DNA of 64,000 bases from Pseudomonas aegrilactucae (GTDB taxonomy: Bacteria > Pseudomonadota > Gammaproteobacteria > Pseudomonadales > Pseudomonadaceae). The position numbers and the translations under genes are program-made. The notes below the pieces were generated by a model, which worked only from the letters and a program-made list of their open reading frames with translations, made no database searches and was not told the origin of the DNA. The stretch's first letter is position 1. Each line of letters starts with the position of its first letter. The DNA lies in NCBI RefSeq assembly GCF_019168305.1, contig NZ_JAHTBI010000023.1:50631-114630 (forward strand). Reading direction: 5' to 3'. Shown piece after piece: positions 26,358-35,479 of this stretch.

Positions 26358-28781
26358 TCAGAACTCAGGCGTGTACTTGACGCTGAACATCATGTTGCGC
26401 GGCTCGCCGTAGTTGTTGTTGCCATCGAGCTGGTTGTAGCCCGAGGCGATGTAGTGCTTGTCGAACAGGTTGTTGGCATTCACTGCCAGGCTCACCTCAG
26501 GCGTCAGCTGATACGCCACGCGCGCGTTCCACACGGTGTAACCCGGTACCTCGTACGTGCGCTCGTAGCCCAGTGTATGGCTCTGGCTGCTGAAGCCCAG
26601 GCCCGCGCTCACGCGGCTCCAGTCGCCCGGCAAGCGGTAGTCGCTCCACACGCGCAGCATGTGCTTGGGCGTCCACTGGTTGAAGACCCTGCCTTCGTTC
26701 TCTGGATCATTCATGAAGGTGGTGGTGTTGTAGGTGTACCCGGCAAACACTTGCAGGTCAGGTAGTACTTCGCCACTGATTTCGGCTTCGATGCCCTGGC
26801 TGCGGACCTTGCCGGAAGCGATCGAGCAACTGCCGGTACCGCAGTCCGACGCGGTGTCCTGTATGGCGCGGTTCTTCTGGTCATAGCGGAACACCGCGAA
26901 CGAGGTATTGACCCGTCCATCCATCAGCTCGCCCTTCAGGCCCACCTCGTAATTGCTGCCGATGATCGGCTCGAGTACCGAATGCGATGCATCGAGATTG
27001 CTCTGCGGCTCGAATACATCGGTGTAGCTGGCGTACGCCGCCCATTCCTGGGTCAGGTCGTAGACGATACCGGCATACGGGGTGACCACGCCGGTTTCGG
27101 TCATGATGCTCGGCTGATTGACCGAGACCACGTTGTTGCGGGTAACCACATCGGAGTAGCGGAAGTCGTACCAGCTCACCCGCGACCCCAGCACCACGGT
27201 CAGCGGCTCGGCCAGCTTGACGCGCCAGCTGCCGTACACGCCCTTCTGGCGGATGTCATATTCGCTGGCGGTGGCGCGTCCGCCGTTGCGCATCAGGCTG
27301 TCGTAGCTGGGTTTGGGGCGATCGTGGTCGATAGCAAAAATGTTGTCGTCGTTGGTAAAGGTGCGTGCGAAAACATCGTCGGTCTTGAGCTGGGAATAGT
27401 TGCCGCCTACGGTGAGTTCCTGTTGCAGTCCCAACGCCTCGAAATGACCGTTGACGTAGGTATCCAGCCCGACCTTGGTGGAGTCGAAGTCGGTGTACCA
27501 GTCGGCATACTGGACACCGCTGCCGTCGGGGTTCAGCCCTTCGAGCGCGGTCTGCACCCGCTGGTGCAGCGAGTTGTTGTCTTCGGTCATGTACACCGCA
27601 GCCGCATGCACTTTCCAGTCGTCGTTGAAACGGTGATCGATGTCGGCGAACACCGTGGTCACGTCGATTTCCGAATGGTTCCAGCGCGCACCGGTGTAGG
27701 TCGAGCGTGGCACATTGGCCTGGCTGCCGTTCGCGTAGCGCGGGATACCGCGCAGCATCGGCCGCGAGGTGTTGTCGGAGTAGCTGATGCCAACGCCCAC
27801 GGTGGTGTCTGGGCTCAGGTCGACGTCCAGTGCGCCATACAGCGAGTGGGTCTTGCTCCACTCGTAGTCGATGAACGACTGGCTCTGGTCTTCGTCGGCC
27901 ACGAAGCGCCCGCGGACCGTGCCCTGCTGGTTCAGCGGGCCGCCGGCATCCAGTTGCAGGCCGTAGTGGTCCCACGAGCCGGCCTTGCCGGTGACGGTCA
28001 CGGTGGGCTTGTCCTGGCCGCGCTTGCGCACCAGGTTGATCGCGCCACCGGGGCTGCCGGTGCCTTGCAGCAGCCCCGAGGCCCCGCGCAGGAACTCGAT
28101 GCGGTCAAAGAAGATCAGGTCCTGGGTCGCCCAGTTGCCCAGCGAGTAGGTGTTGCGCGGGATCGGTACGCCGTCGTACTGCCAGTCGTCGATCTGAAAG
28201 CCCCGCGACATCAGGATCATGCCCTTGCCCACGCCCTGCTGGCCGACCAGGCCGGTGGTCTGGTTGGCGGCGTCCTTGAGGTTGGTCAGGCCCTGGTCGT
28301 CCATCTGCTTGCGGGTCATCACGCTGACCGACTGCGGGATTTCCTTGAGGCTGTGTTCGCCCTTGCCGATGGTGGTGACTCGCGCCGCGTAGGAGTTCGA
28401 GCCTTCAGTGGTGGCCAGGTTGCGCTGCTCGGTGATGCTGGTGGCACCCAGTTCCAGCGCGCCGTCGGCCTCCAGGCCCTGTACCACGCTGAAGTGGCCG
28501 CTGCCGGTGACCAGCAGTTGCAGGCTGCTACCGGCCAATGCCGCGCGCATGGCCTGTTCGGCGCTCAGTTGGCCACGAACGGCCGGGGCCTGCTTGCCCT
28601 GCACCAGGGCAGGGTCGAGCGAGACGATCTGACCGCTCTGGCTGGCGATGGCATTCAGCGTGCTGGCCAGCGGGCCGGCAGGCAGGTTGAACGCAAGCAC
28701 CTGCTGCTGGGCAGCGACGGCGCAGCTCAGGGTCGTCAGGGCGATGGCGACGGGGAGGGCGCGGGACCAAGGGTTGAGCAC
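26358..28781 (-). CDS. TonB-dependent (siderophore) receptor with N-terminal signalling domain
   Basis: An 807-aa outer-membrane receptor. It has a signal peptide (cleaved after AVAAQ), an STN/secretin-like signalling domain (about 25-100; FNLPAGPLASTLNAIASQSG), a plug (SLKEIPQSVSVMTRKQM, RGASGLLQGTGSPGGAINLVRKR) and a 22-strand barrel ending in phenylalanine. The plug sequence is typical of FpvA/FhuE-like ferri-siderophore receptors. The GTG at 28781 is chosen because an AGGAG site lies 6 nt before it; a longer ATG at 28844 has none. Downstream of fecI-fecR, so it is the receptor of a cell-surface signalling system. Confidence 0.9.
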   Translation of the reverse strand: MLNPWSRALPVAIALTTLSCAVAAQQQVLAFNLPAGPLASTLNAIASQSGQIVSLDPALVQGKQAPAVRGQLSAEQAMRAALAGSSLQLLVTGSGHFSVVQGLEADGALELGATSITEQRNLATTEGSNSYAARVTTIGKGEHSLKEIPQSVSVMTRKQMDDQGLTNLKDAANQTTGLVGQQGVGKGMILMSRGFQIDDWQYDGVPIPRNTYSLGNWATQDLIFFDRIEFLRGASGLLQGTGSPGGAINLVRKRGQDKPTVTVTGKAGSWDHYGLQLDAGGPLNQQGTVRGRFVADEDQSQSFIDYEWSKTHSLYGALDVDLSPDTTVGVGISYSDNTSRPMLRGIPRYANGSQANVPRSTYTGARWNHSEIDVTTVFADIDHRFNDDWKVHAAAVYMTEDNNSLHQRVQTALEGLNPDGSGVQYADWYTDFDSTKVGLDTYVNGHFEALGLQQELTVGGNYSQLKTDDVFARTFTNDDNIFAIDHDRPKPSYDSLMRNGGRATASEYDIRQKGVYGSWRVKLAEPLTVVLGSRVSWYDFRYSDVVTRNNVVSVNQPSIMTETGVVTPYAGIVYDLTQEWAAYASYTDVFEPQSNLDASHSVLEPIIGSNYEVGLKGELMDGRVNTSFAVFRYDQKNRAIQDTASDCGTGSCSIASGKVRSQGIEAEISGEVLPDLQVFAGYTYNTTTFMNDPENEGRVFNQWTPKHMLRVWSDYRLPGDWSRVSAGLGFSSQSHTLGYERTYEVPGYTVWNARVAYQLTPEVSLAVNANNLFDKHYIASGYNQLDGNNNYGEPRNMMFSVKYTPEF

Positions 28782-28888
28782 GGAATTCTCCTGATTATGT
28801 TGGCAGTCAGGAGATAGGTGTGACGAGAAATGAAAACCGGACACAAATGCGATTGTTTTTCATAAAAATATTCGGGCCGCTGTGCGGT

Positions 28889-29860
28889 TCAGGGTTTTGG
28901 GCTGATCAGGGTGAGCCATGGGCCGTACTGGCGCACCTGGATCGGCAGGGTTTCGGCCAGTGCGGTGAAGCTGCGTTGCGGATCGTTGAGCGGGAATACG
29001 CCCTGCACGCGCAGGTGGCGCACTTGCGGGGCGACACGCACATAGCCGCGGCAGTAGGGGCGCAAGGCTTGCACCACCGACTCCAGCGGGTCGTCGAGCA
29101 CGTTCAGGTGGCCGTTGAGCCAGTCGGCACGATGACGCTCGTTACCGCCCAGGCGTTCGATGCGCTGGGGGTGCAGCAGGGCGGCCTGGCCTTCCTGCAG
29201 GTCCAGTTCGGTGCCGTCATGCAGGCGTGCGCGCACGGCGTGCTGCAGCACTACCACGCGGGTGACATCAGCCTGCTGGCTGACCAGAAAGCGGGTGCCC
29301 AGCGCGCGTACTTCACCTTGCACGGTGCGTACGCGCAGGGGCCGTTGCGGGTCGGGTGCGACCTGGATCACCAACTCGCCCTGGCGCAGGATCACCAGGC
29401 GCTGGCGGGCGTCGAACTGCAGGTCCACGGCGCTGGCGGCATTCAGGCTCAGGTGGCTGCCGTCGGCCAGGTCGAAGTCACGTCGCTCACCGCTGCCGGT
29501 GTGCAGGTCGGCCATCAGTGCGCTGCCGGCGTCGCTGCGGGCGGCCAGCCACAGGCCGCCACCGAGCAGGCCCAGCCCACCGATGGCACGCAGCACGTCG
29601 CGGCGCGTAGTGCCGGGCTGCAGCAGCAGGCGGCGGGCTTCCCCCGCCTGGCCGGGCAGGCGCTTGTCCAGCGCGCGCAGCGTACCGAACGAGCCGCCCA
29701 GGCGCTCTTGCAGACGGCTCCAGGCCTGCGCATGCGCCGGGTCGCTGTGCAGCCAGGCGTCGAAACGGGCATGCAGGCGGGTGTCGTTGCGGTCGGCGCT
29801 CAGGCGCACCATCCAGTCGATGGCCTGTTCGCCTGCGCGGTCCAGGTGCGGGGTGCTCAC
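28889..29860 (-). CDS. FecR-family anti-sigma/signal-transducing protein
   Basis: A 323-aa inner-membrane regulator. The N-terminal DUF4880 cytosolic domain (AIDWMVRLSADRNDTRLHARFDAWL) binds the sigma factor; one membrane span follows at about 92-112 (GGLGLLGGGLWLA), then the periplasmic FecR domain (about 125-215) and a C-terminal receptor-contact domain. The start is a GTG at 29860 that overlaps the fecI stop (GTGA). It receives the signal from the STN domain of the adjacent receptor and controls the sigma factor. Confidence 0.9.
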   Translation of the reverse strand: MSTPHLDRAGEQAIDWMVRLSADRNDTRLHARFDAWLHSDPAHAQAWSRLQERLGGSFGTLRALDKRLPGQAGEARRLLLQPGTTRRDVLRAIGGLGLLGGGLWLAARSDAGSALMADLHTGSGERRDFDLADGSHLSLNAASAVDLQFDARQRLVILRQGELVIQVAPDPQRPLRVRTVQGEVRALGTRFLVSQQADVTRVVVLQHAVRARLHDGTELDLQEGQAALLHPQRIERLGGNERHRADWLNGHLNVLDDPLESVVQALRPYCRGYVRVAPQVRHLRVQGVFPLNDPQRSFTALAETLPIQVRQYGPWLTLISPKP

Positions 29861-30360
29861 GGCGCCACCTCGGCCAGATAGCACTGGCGCAGCGCCTGCT
29901 TCATGTAGCGGCTGACGGTGCGCTCGGACAGTTCGAGCTTGCGCCCGATCTCGACGTAGCTCAGGCCGTCGAGCTGGCTGTAGAGAAAGGCCGCCTTGAC
30001 GATGGCCGGCAGGCCAGCCAGGGCGCGGTCGATCGCCACCAGCGCCTCCACCAGCAGCAGTTGTTCCTCGGGGGAGGGCGCCAGCTGCTCGGGCAGGCTC
30101 GACAGGCGTTCAAGGTAGGCGTTTTCCAGCTGGCGCCGGCGATGGCGGTCGAAGATCAACCGGCGCGCAATGGTCGACAGGAAGGCGCGTGGCTGCTCGA
30201 TGCTGTCCGGGTCGACCCGTGCAACTAACAGCTGGCAGAAGGCCTCGGCCGCCGTGTCCTCGGCGTCGGCGCGGTTGCGCAGGCGCTTCTGGATATGCTG
30301 CAGCAGCCAACGATGATGGTCGCTGAAGAAAAAGCCCAGCTTGGAAGAAGGCGTATGCAC
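29857..30360 (-). CDS. FecI-type ECF sigma factor
   Basis: A 167-aa iron-starvation sigma factor with region 2 (about 15-80; DHHRWLLQHIQKRLRNRADAED, then PRAFLSTIARRLIFDRHRR) and region 4 (about 105-160; LPAIVKAAFLYSQLDGLSYVEIGRKLELSERTVSRYMKQAL). It directs transcription of the cognate receptor gene in response to its siderophore. A possible Fur box precedes it. No strong ribosome site is seen at the ATG, so the start could be slightly downstream. Confidence 0.9.
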   Translation of the reverse strand: MHTPSSKLGFFFSDHHRWLLQHIQKRLRNRADAEDTAAEAFCQLLVARVDPDSIEQPRAFLSTIARRLIFDRHRRRQLENAYLERLSSLPEQLAPSPEEQLLLVEALVAIDRALAGLPAIVKAAFLYSQLDGLSYVEIGRKLELSERTVSRYMKQALRQCYLAEVAP

Positions 30361-30364
30361 CCGT

Positions 30365-30396
30365 GAACGACCTGAAGTGAATGTGAATTGTTCTCA
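30365..30396. promoter_or_regulatory. Possible Fur box upstream of fecI
   Basis: An A/T-rich stretch with GAATTGTTCTC lies just upstream of fecI; the best 19-mer matches the Fur consensus at only 11 of 19 positions. The context (fecI) supports it more than the sequence does. Confidence 0.35.
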
Positions 30397-30477
30397 ATAC
30401 TACAGGGTGGATGCGTGCGTGTGTAGCCTGTGCAGGGTGGCTTCTCGATGGGTGTTGAAACAGGAACCAATATCATC

Positions 30478-30503
30478 TACATTTGGTTACTGTATAACAT
30501 TCC
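30478..30503. promoter_or_regulatory. Candidate Zur box before type B L31
   Basis: The half-site TATAACATTCC at 30493-30503 fits the Zur consensus (TATAACATTNC) exactly; the left half (GGTTACTG) is degenerate. It lies 16 bp before the L31 ATG. Zur repression of type B L31 is known in other bacteria. Confidence 0.6.
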
Positions 30504-30518
30504 ACGAAAGAGGCCTTT

Positions 30519-30779
30519 ATGAAACCTGGCATTCATCCTGATTACCGTTCGGTCCTGTTCCATGATGTCGGCGCCAATGCGTTCTGGCTGATCGGCTCGA
30601 CGGCGAATACCGACAAGACCTTTACCCACAGTGATGGCGTGACGTATCCCTACGTGGCGCTGGATGTGTCCAGCGCCTCGCATCCGATCTACACGGGGCA
30701 GGAGCGCAAGGCCAAGTCGGAAGGGCGTGTGGCGGGGTTCAACAAGCGCTTCGCTGGTTTTGCCGGCAAAGGCAACTGA
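30519..30779 (+). CDS. rpmE2: 50S ribosomal protein L31 type B
   Basis: An 86-aa ribosomal protein L31 of the zinc-independent type (YkgM-like). It starts MKPGIHPDYRSVLFHD and contains SSASHPIYTGQ and RVAGFNKRF. It lacks the CxxC zinc ligands of type A L31 and replaces it on ribosomes when zinc is scarce, freeing zinc. The ribosome site is AAAGAGG and a Zur-like box is upstream. Confidence 0.93.
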   Translation: MKPGIHPDYRSVLFHDVGANAFWLIGSTANTDKTFTHSDGVTYPYVALDVSSASHPIYTGQERKAKSEGRVAGFNKRFAGFAGKGN

Positions 30780-30800
30780 CACGCCGCCACGCAGGGGGGA

Positions 30801-31232
30801 TCAGGCGGCGGCTTGTGCCTGCAGCACCAGCTGCCCCTCGACCTCGTTGGCCAGCCCGCTGGCGAGCAGCAGCGGCACCAGGCGTTTGTGCAGTTGGGGT
30901 TCGACGAAGGCCTTGAGGGTGTCCATGTCCAGCGGGCCGGTGAGTTCCAGTTCGGCCTTGGTGTATGAGAGCCAGGCTTTCTTCAGCGCCATCAGCACGT
31001 CGCTGGCGGCGGTGGTGGCGAAGCGGCGGTGGGTCAGTTGGCCCTGGAAGTCGAAGGTGTGGGCGTAGGCGTAGCCGCTTTCGTCGCCTTGGTTCTCCAG
31101 GCAACGGCTGCAGGCGCAGGCGCCGTCGGCGAATGCGGCGCCCAGGTAGGTGTTGAAGTCGACCACGGGTTTGAGCCCCAGGCGCTTGTCGACTTCGAAC
31201 AGGTCGCCGGTCATGTTCGCATCAGCGTTCAA
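30801..31232 (-). CDS. Conserved hypothetical protein, 143 aa
   Basis: A soluble protein with a cysteine cluster CACSRC near residue 37, otherwise helical, and an alanine-rich C-terminus. No family recognised. The TTG at 31232 is preferred because GAGGA lies 8 nt before it; the ATG at 31214 (MTGDLFEVDKR) and one at 31277 are alternatives. It converges with L31, 21 nt apart. Confidence 0.6.
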   Translation of the reverse strand: MNADANMTGDLFEVDKRLGLKPVVDFNTYLGAAFADGACACSRCLENQGDESGYAYAHTFDFQGQLTHRRFATTAASDVLMALKKAWLSYTKAELELTGPLDMDTLKAFVEPQLHKRLVPLLLASGLANEVEGQLVLQAQAAA

Positions 31233-31450
31233 CGTTATTTCCTCACAGTCATGCGGTAGGTGTTCAAGGGCGCACAATACCAGCCGGGGGCGGGTTGTGG
31301 GTACTTTTGGGGGGAGATGGCCGGCATGAAGCGCCGTACATTCTGGGTATTGCGATAGTCCTTGCCCACCGGCGTCGCTGGGGTAGGGCGGCGCGAAGCT
31401 GCGGATGCAGCTACTGTGCAGTAATCAGAGGCTCACAAGAAGGCTCGGTC

Positions 31451-32071
31451 ATGCGCTCAGTTGCTGCGGTTTACTGCTTGCTCGTGGTGTTGGGTGGTGT
31501 GCACTGTGGCGTGGCCTGGGCAGCACCCCCTGCTCAGGTGGCCGAAGACAAGGCTCAGGTGCTGGAACACAAGGCGGCCGAGCAGGGCGATGCGGCCAGC
31601 GTGCCGAAGGGGGAAGCGATCACCCGCACCGAGGTCCAGGCGGTTGACCCCAAGGGTGCGGCCTCGCTGGATGATGCAATCACCTGCCTGTCGCGCACCC
31701 TCTATTGGGAGTCCAAGGGCGGCGCGGCGGCGGACATGGAAGGGGTGGCCAGCGTGGTGATGAACCGGCTGGGGCATGAAGGGTTTCCGGACACGGTGTG
31801 CGACGTGGTCAAGCAGGGGGTGAAGGAGCGCACCTGCCAGTTTTCATGGTGGTGCGATGGGCGCTCGGACGATGTCGAGGAAGCGGTGCAGTACACCCTG
31901 GCCAAGGAGATTGCGCGCAAGGCGCTGAACCAGCAGTTGACCGACCGCACCCGCGGCGCGATGTATTTTCACGACCGCAGGGTATCGCCGGACTGGGCCA
32001 GTAAGTATGTGAAGACCACCGAGACGGAGAAGTTCCTGTTCTACAAGCCGCGTGGGGGGGATGCGCGCTGA
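31451..32071 (+). CDS. Exported SleB-like cell wall hydrolase
   Basis: A 206-aa protein with a signal peptide (about 1-25, ending AWAA). After a linker of about 45 residues, the C-terminal half is the Hydrolase_2/SleB lytic transglycosylase domain: LSRTLYWESKGGAAADMEGVASVVMNR carries the conserved catalytic-type glutamate, and FSWWCDG and GAMYFHD follow. It would cut peptidoglycan glycan strands. The ATG at 31451 has an AAGAAGG site; a longer start at 31295 overlaps upstream sequence without homology. Confidence 0.87.
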   Translation: MRSVAAVYCLLVVLGGVHCGVAWAAPPAQVAEDKAQVLEHKAAEQGDAASVPKGEAITRTEVQAVDPKGAASLDDAITCLSRTLYWESKGGAAADMEGVASVVMNRLGHEGFPDTVCDVVKQGVKERTCQFSWWCDGRSDDVEEAVQYTLAKEIARKALNQQLTDRTRGAMYFHDRRVSPDWASKYVKTTETEKFLFYKPRGGDAR

Positions 32072-32114
32072 TCGCGAATCGAACGATGAGGCCGGCGGCC
32101 GTTGCGCCTGTCTT

Positions 32115-33527
32115 CTAGAACGACCGCACAATGCGCCCCAGCGTTTCCATCGCCTGTTCCGACTGCTCGGTCCATGGGCTGCCGTAGTTGAGCCGGATGC
32201 AGTTGCGAAACCGCCGCGTAGGCGAAAAGATCGGCCCCGGCGCAATGCTGATGCCCTGCGCCAGCGCCATCTGGAACAACTTCAGCGAGTCCATCTGCTC
32301 CGGTAGTTCCAGCCACAGAAAGTAACCCCCGCTGGGGTGGCTCACCCGCGTCTGCGCCGGGAAATGCCGGGCAATCGCCGCCAGCATGGCGTTCTGCTGC
32401 TCTTCCAGCGCATAGCGCAAGCGCCGCAAATGACGGTCGTACCCCCCATGCTGGAGGTAGTCGGCAATCGCCGCCTGGGCCGGCATCGAGGCACACAGCG
32501 ATGTCATCAGCTTGAGCCGCTCGATCTTCTGCGCATAGCGCCCAGCCGCTACCCAGCCAATCCGGTAACCCGGCGCCAGGCTCTTGGAGAACGAGCCGCA
32601 ATGCATCACCAGCCCTTCGGTGTCGAACGCCTTGGCCGGCTTGGGCGCCTGCTGTGCGTAGTACAGCTCGGCATACACGTCGTCTTCGATCAGCGGCACC
32701 TGATGCTCGCGCAGCAGTTCCACCAGTTGCCTTTTCTTCTCTTCCGGCATGCTCGCGCCGACCGGGTTCTGGAAGTTGGTCATGCACCACACGGCCTTGA
32801 CCGGGTGGCGCTCCAGCGTCTGCGCCAACACCCCAAGGTCGATCCCCTCGCGCGGGTGCACCGGAATCTCCACGGCCTTGAGTTTCAGGCGCTCCAGGAT
32901 CTGCAGGCAGGCATAGAACGCCGGCGCCTCGATGGCCACCAGGTCGCCCGGCTCGGTCACCGCCTGCAGGCACAGGTTCAACGCCTCCAGCGCACCGTTG
33001 GTGATCAGCAGCTCCTCCATGGGCAACATCAAGCCACCCACCATGTAGCGCAGGGCGATCTGGCGACGCAGTTGCGGGTTGCCCGGCGACAGGTCGGTGA
33101 CCACCATGCGCGGGTCCATCTCGCGGCTGGCGCTGGCCAGCGAACGCGCCAGGCGCGGCAGCGGGAACAGGTGGGGACTGGGGAAGGCCGAGCCGAAGGC
33201 GACCGTCTGCGGGTCCTTGATCGAGTCGAGGATCGAGAACACCAGCTCGCTGACATCCACCTCGGTGGACTCGCTGGCCTGCTCGATGACCTGCGGTTCG
33301 CTGAACTGGCGCGGCGCATGGGCATTGACGAAGTAGCCCGAACGCGGCCGGGCTCGGATCAGCCCACGACGCTCCAGCAGGTAATACGCCTGGAACACCG
33401 TGGACGGGCTGACGCCGTGGGTCTGGCTGGCATAGCGCACCGACGGCACGCGCTGGCCCGGGCCGAGTACCCCGGAACGGATAAGCTCGGCAATGTCGTC
33501 GGCGAATTTCTCGTAGCGTTTCATCAT
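32115..33527 (-). CDS. MocR-family transcriptional regulator (GntR-aminotransferase fusion)
   Basis: A 470-aa regulator with an N-terminal GntR winged helix (about 1-70; GPGQRVPSVRYASQTHGVSPSTV) joined to a PLP-dependent fold-type I aminotransferase-like domain (about 95-470). The Schiff-base lysine is in GSFSKSLAPGYRIGW. MocR proteins use PLP or a PLP-amino acid adduct as effector. It follows ccoG by 36 nt on the same strand, an unusual neighbour, so it may be read through from ccoG. Confidence 0.9.
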   Translation of the reverse strand: MMKRYEKFADDIAELIRSGVLGPGQRVPSVRYASQTHGVSPSTVFQAYYLLERRGLIRARPRSGYFVNAHAPRQFSEPQVIEQASESTEVDVSELVFSILDSIKDPQTVAFGSAFPSPHLFPLPRLARSLASASREMDPRMVVTDLSPGNPQLRRQIALRYMVGGLMLPMEELLITNGALEALNLCLQAVTEPGDLVAIEAPAFYACLQILERLKLKAVEIPVHPREGIDLGVLAQTLERHPVKAVWCMTNFQNPVGASMPEEKKRQLVELLREHQVPLIEDDVYAELYYAQQAPKPAKAFDTEGLVMHCGSFSKSLAPGYRIGWVAAGRYAQKIERLKLMTSLCASMPAQAAIADYLQHGGYDRHLRRLRYALEEQQNAMLAAIARHFPAQTRVSHPSGGYFLWLELPEQMDSLKLFQMALAQGISIAPGPIFSPTRRFRNCIRLNYGSPWTEQSEQAMETLGRIVRSF

Positions 33528-33563
33528 GGCTCTGGGCAGTCTGATTCAGCGGAGTGTATGTGA

Positions 33564-34976
33564 TCAGCGGTTCAACGGTGCGACAAACCGGCTGCGCGCC
33601 AGGCTGCGTACATTCGGATCGTCGCTGTCGATGAGCTCGAAACTGATGTCCTGGGAGCTGCTGGGCGCACGTTCGGCAAGCATCGCCACCGACACCGGCA
33701 CCTCGCTCATTTCGCCCGCCGCCAGGCTGAATGTGGTCTTGCCATGCAGCTCGAAACCGTCGGCATCCACCAGGCGCAGGTGGTAGGTCTGGGGCTGCTG
33801 GGTCTTGTTGATGACCTTGAGGGTATAGATGTTCTCGATCTGCCCCTGGGCGTTCTCGCGGAACAGGCCACGGTCCTTGATCACGTCCATCGACACCATC
33901 GGGCGTTGCTGCAGGGCAATGATCAGCGCCCCGATCATCACTACCAGCACGGTCACGTAGCCCAGCAGGCGCGGGCGCATCCAGTGGGTGGTGCCCCCCT
34001 GCAGCGTGTGCTCGGACTTGTAGCCGATCAGCCCGCGCGGGTAGTTCATCCTGTCCATGATGCTGTCACAGGCGTCTATACACGCGGCGCAGCCGATGCA
34101 TTCCATCTGCAGGCCGTCACGGATGTCGATACCGGTGGGGCACACCTGCACGCACAGGTGGCAGTCGATGCAGTCGCCCAGGCCCTGGGCCTTGTGGTGG
34201 GCGTCCTTCTTGCGCGGCCCGCGCGATTCGCCGCGGCGCGGGTCGTAGGCCACCGTGAGGGTGTCCTTGTCGAACATCACGCTCTGGAAGCGTGCGTAGG
34301 GGCACATGTGCATGCACACCGCTTCGCGCAGCCAACCGGCGTTGATGTAGGTGGCACCGGTGAAAAACAGGATCCAGAACAGGCTTACACCGCCCAGTTG
34401 CAAGGTGAGCAGCGCTTCGGTCAGCGGCCGGATCGGCGTGAAGTAGCCCACGAAGGTCAGCGCGGTCAACAGGCTGACGGCCAGCCACAAGGTGTGCTTG
34501 GCCGAGCGTCTGGCGAGTTTGTTCAGGCCCCACGGCGCGGCATCGAGCTTGATGCGCTGGTTGCGCTCGCCCTCGGTGATTTTTTCGCACCACATGAACA
34601 CCCAGGTCCACGAGCTTTGCGGGCAGGTGTAACCACACCATACCCGGCCGGCAAACACGGTGATGGCGAACAGACCAAAGGCGCAGATTATCAGCAGCGC
34701 CGACAGCAGAATGAAGTCCTGCGGCCAGAAGGTGGCGCCGAAAATATGAAACTTGCTGTCGGCAAGGTCCCACAGCACGGCCTGTCGTCCGTCCCAGTTC
34801 AGCCACACGGTGCCGAAGAACAGCAGAAACAGAAAACCCGCGCCCGCCAGGCGCAGGTTTCGAAACAAGCCGGTGAAGCTGCGGGTATGGATATGTCTGT
34901 CGCTGCTGGCGGCCTTCTTCTTGAAGGGGGAAGGCTCGGCAATTTCAACGATCTGGACGGGGATGCGTTCGCTCAT
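33564..34976 (-). CDS. ccoG: Cytochrome c oxidase accessory protein CcoG (RdxA/FixG)
   Basis: A 470-aa inner-membrane polyferredoxin. Five hydrophobic segments, two [4Fe-4S] cluster motifs (CIDCHLCVQVCP and CIGCAACIDAC), the CxxxCP of WCGYTCP and CMHMCP, and a C-terminal Ig-like FixG domain. CcoG reduces Cu(II) to Cu(I) for cbb3 oxidase assembly. The remaining cco genes are not in the window, so it stands alone here, next to a MocR gene. A dyad lies upstream. Confidence 0.93.
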   Translation of the reverse strand: MSERIPVQIVEIAEPSPFKKKAASSDRHIHTRSFTGLFRNLRLAGAGFLFLLFFGTVWLNWDGRQAVLWDLADSKFHIFGATFWPQDFILLSALLIICAFGLFAITVFAGRVWCGYTCPQSSWTWVFMWCEKITEGERNQRIKLDAAPWGLNKLARRSAKHTLWLAVSLLTALTFVGYFTPIRPLTEALLTLQLGGVSLFWILFFTGATYINAGWLREAVCMHMCPYARFQSVMFDKDTLTVAYDPRRGESRGPRKKDAHHKAQGLGDCIDCHLCVQVCPTGIDIRDGLQMECIGCAACIDACDSIMDRMNYPRGLIGYKSEHTLQGGTTHWMRPRLLGYVTVLVVMIGALIIALQQRPMVSMDVIKDRGLFRENAQGQIENIYTLKVINKTQQPQTYHLRLVDADGFELHGKTTFSLAAGEMSEVPVSVAMLAERAPSSSQDISFELIDSDDPNVRSLARSRFVAPLNR

Positions 34977-35046
34977 GGTTCGTCGCTCATCAGGCCTCGA
35001 TCAGGCCAGAGCACTATGGCGCCCCATCTGTTTGCATAACAGGTTC

Positions 35047-35079
35047 AGGTATCTGTATTAAAACCGTATCAGATGACCT
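35047..35079. promoter_or_regulatory. Imperfect dyad upstream of ccoG
   Basis: AGGTATCTG (35047-35055) is opposed by CAGATGACCT (35070-35079) around a 14-nt A/T-rich spacer that contains GTATTAAAAC. It is a candidate operator 70 bp before ccoG, possibly for the MocR regulator; unproven. Confidence 0.35.
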
Positions 35080-35097
35080 GTCGAAACCCTGCAGCCC

Positions 35098-35337
35098 TTA
35101 GATAATCGAGCCCTCCTCGGTGGTCTTCAAATGCCTGCGACCATCCACCGCACCGGCCACAGTGAGCGCATCGGCTTCCTGTTCGGTGATCGGTACGCGT
35201 TGGCCGGCGAGGGTGGCCACCGACATGCGCAGGCGTTCGTCGGTAACGATGGTCACCTCACCGGCTTCACCTTCGATGTTCAGGTCTTCGGCGATCAGGG
35301 TGCAGCGCTGGGTGGCTTCGTCGATTTCGATGGGCAT
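35098..35337 (-). CDS. Small conserved hypothetical protein (DUF3203-like)
   Basis: A 79-aa acidic protein starting MPIEIDEATQRCTLIAED and containing VPITEQEADALTVAGAVD. It resembles the Pseudomonas-restricted DUF3203 family from memory, a tentative match. There is no signal peptide or membrane segment. Function unknown. Confidence 0.65.
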   Translation of the reverse strand: MPIEIDEATQRCTLIAEDLNIEGEAGEVTIVTDERLRMSVATLAGQRVPITEQEADALTVAGAVDGRRHLKTTEEGSII

Positions 35338-35479
35338 GGCCGCTTCCTCTGTGCAGGGCTCCTGTTGCTGTGACCCCGGCGCAGGTCAGGTTGCTGGGTG
35401 CAACTGATAAGCGGTCATGGGCGCACTTGTCGGCACCGCCGTTGTCCACCCTTTAACCCCTTCAATCTGGATATAGCCC

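Noticed and set aside
26982..28817. 611-aa plus-strand frame opposite the TonB receptor
   Set aside because: It is antisense to a receptor with signal peptide, plug and barrel; no family resemblance or ribosome site was seen.
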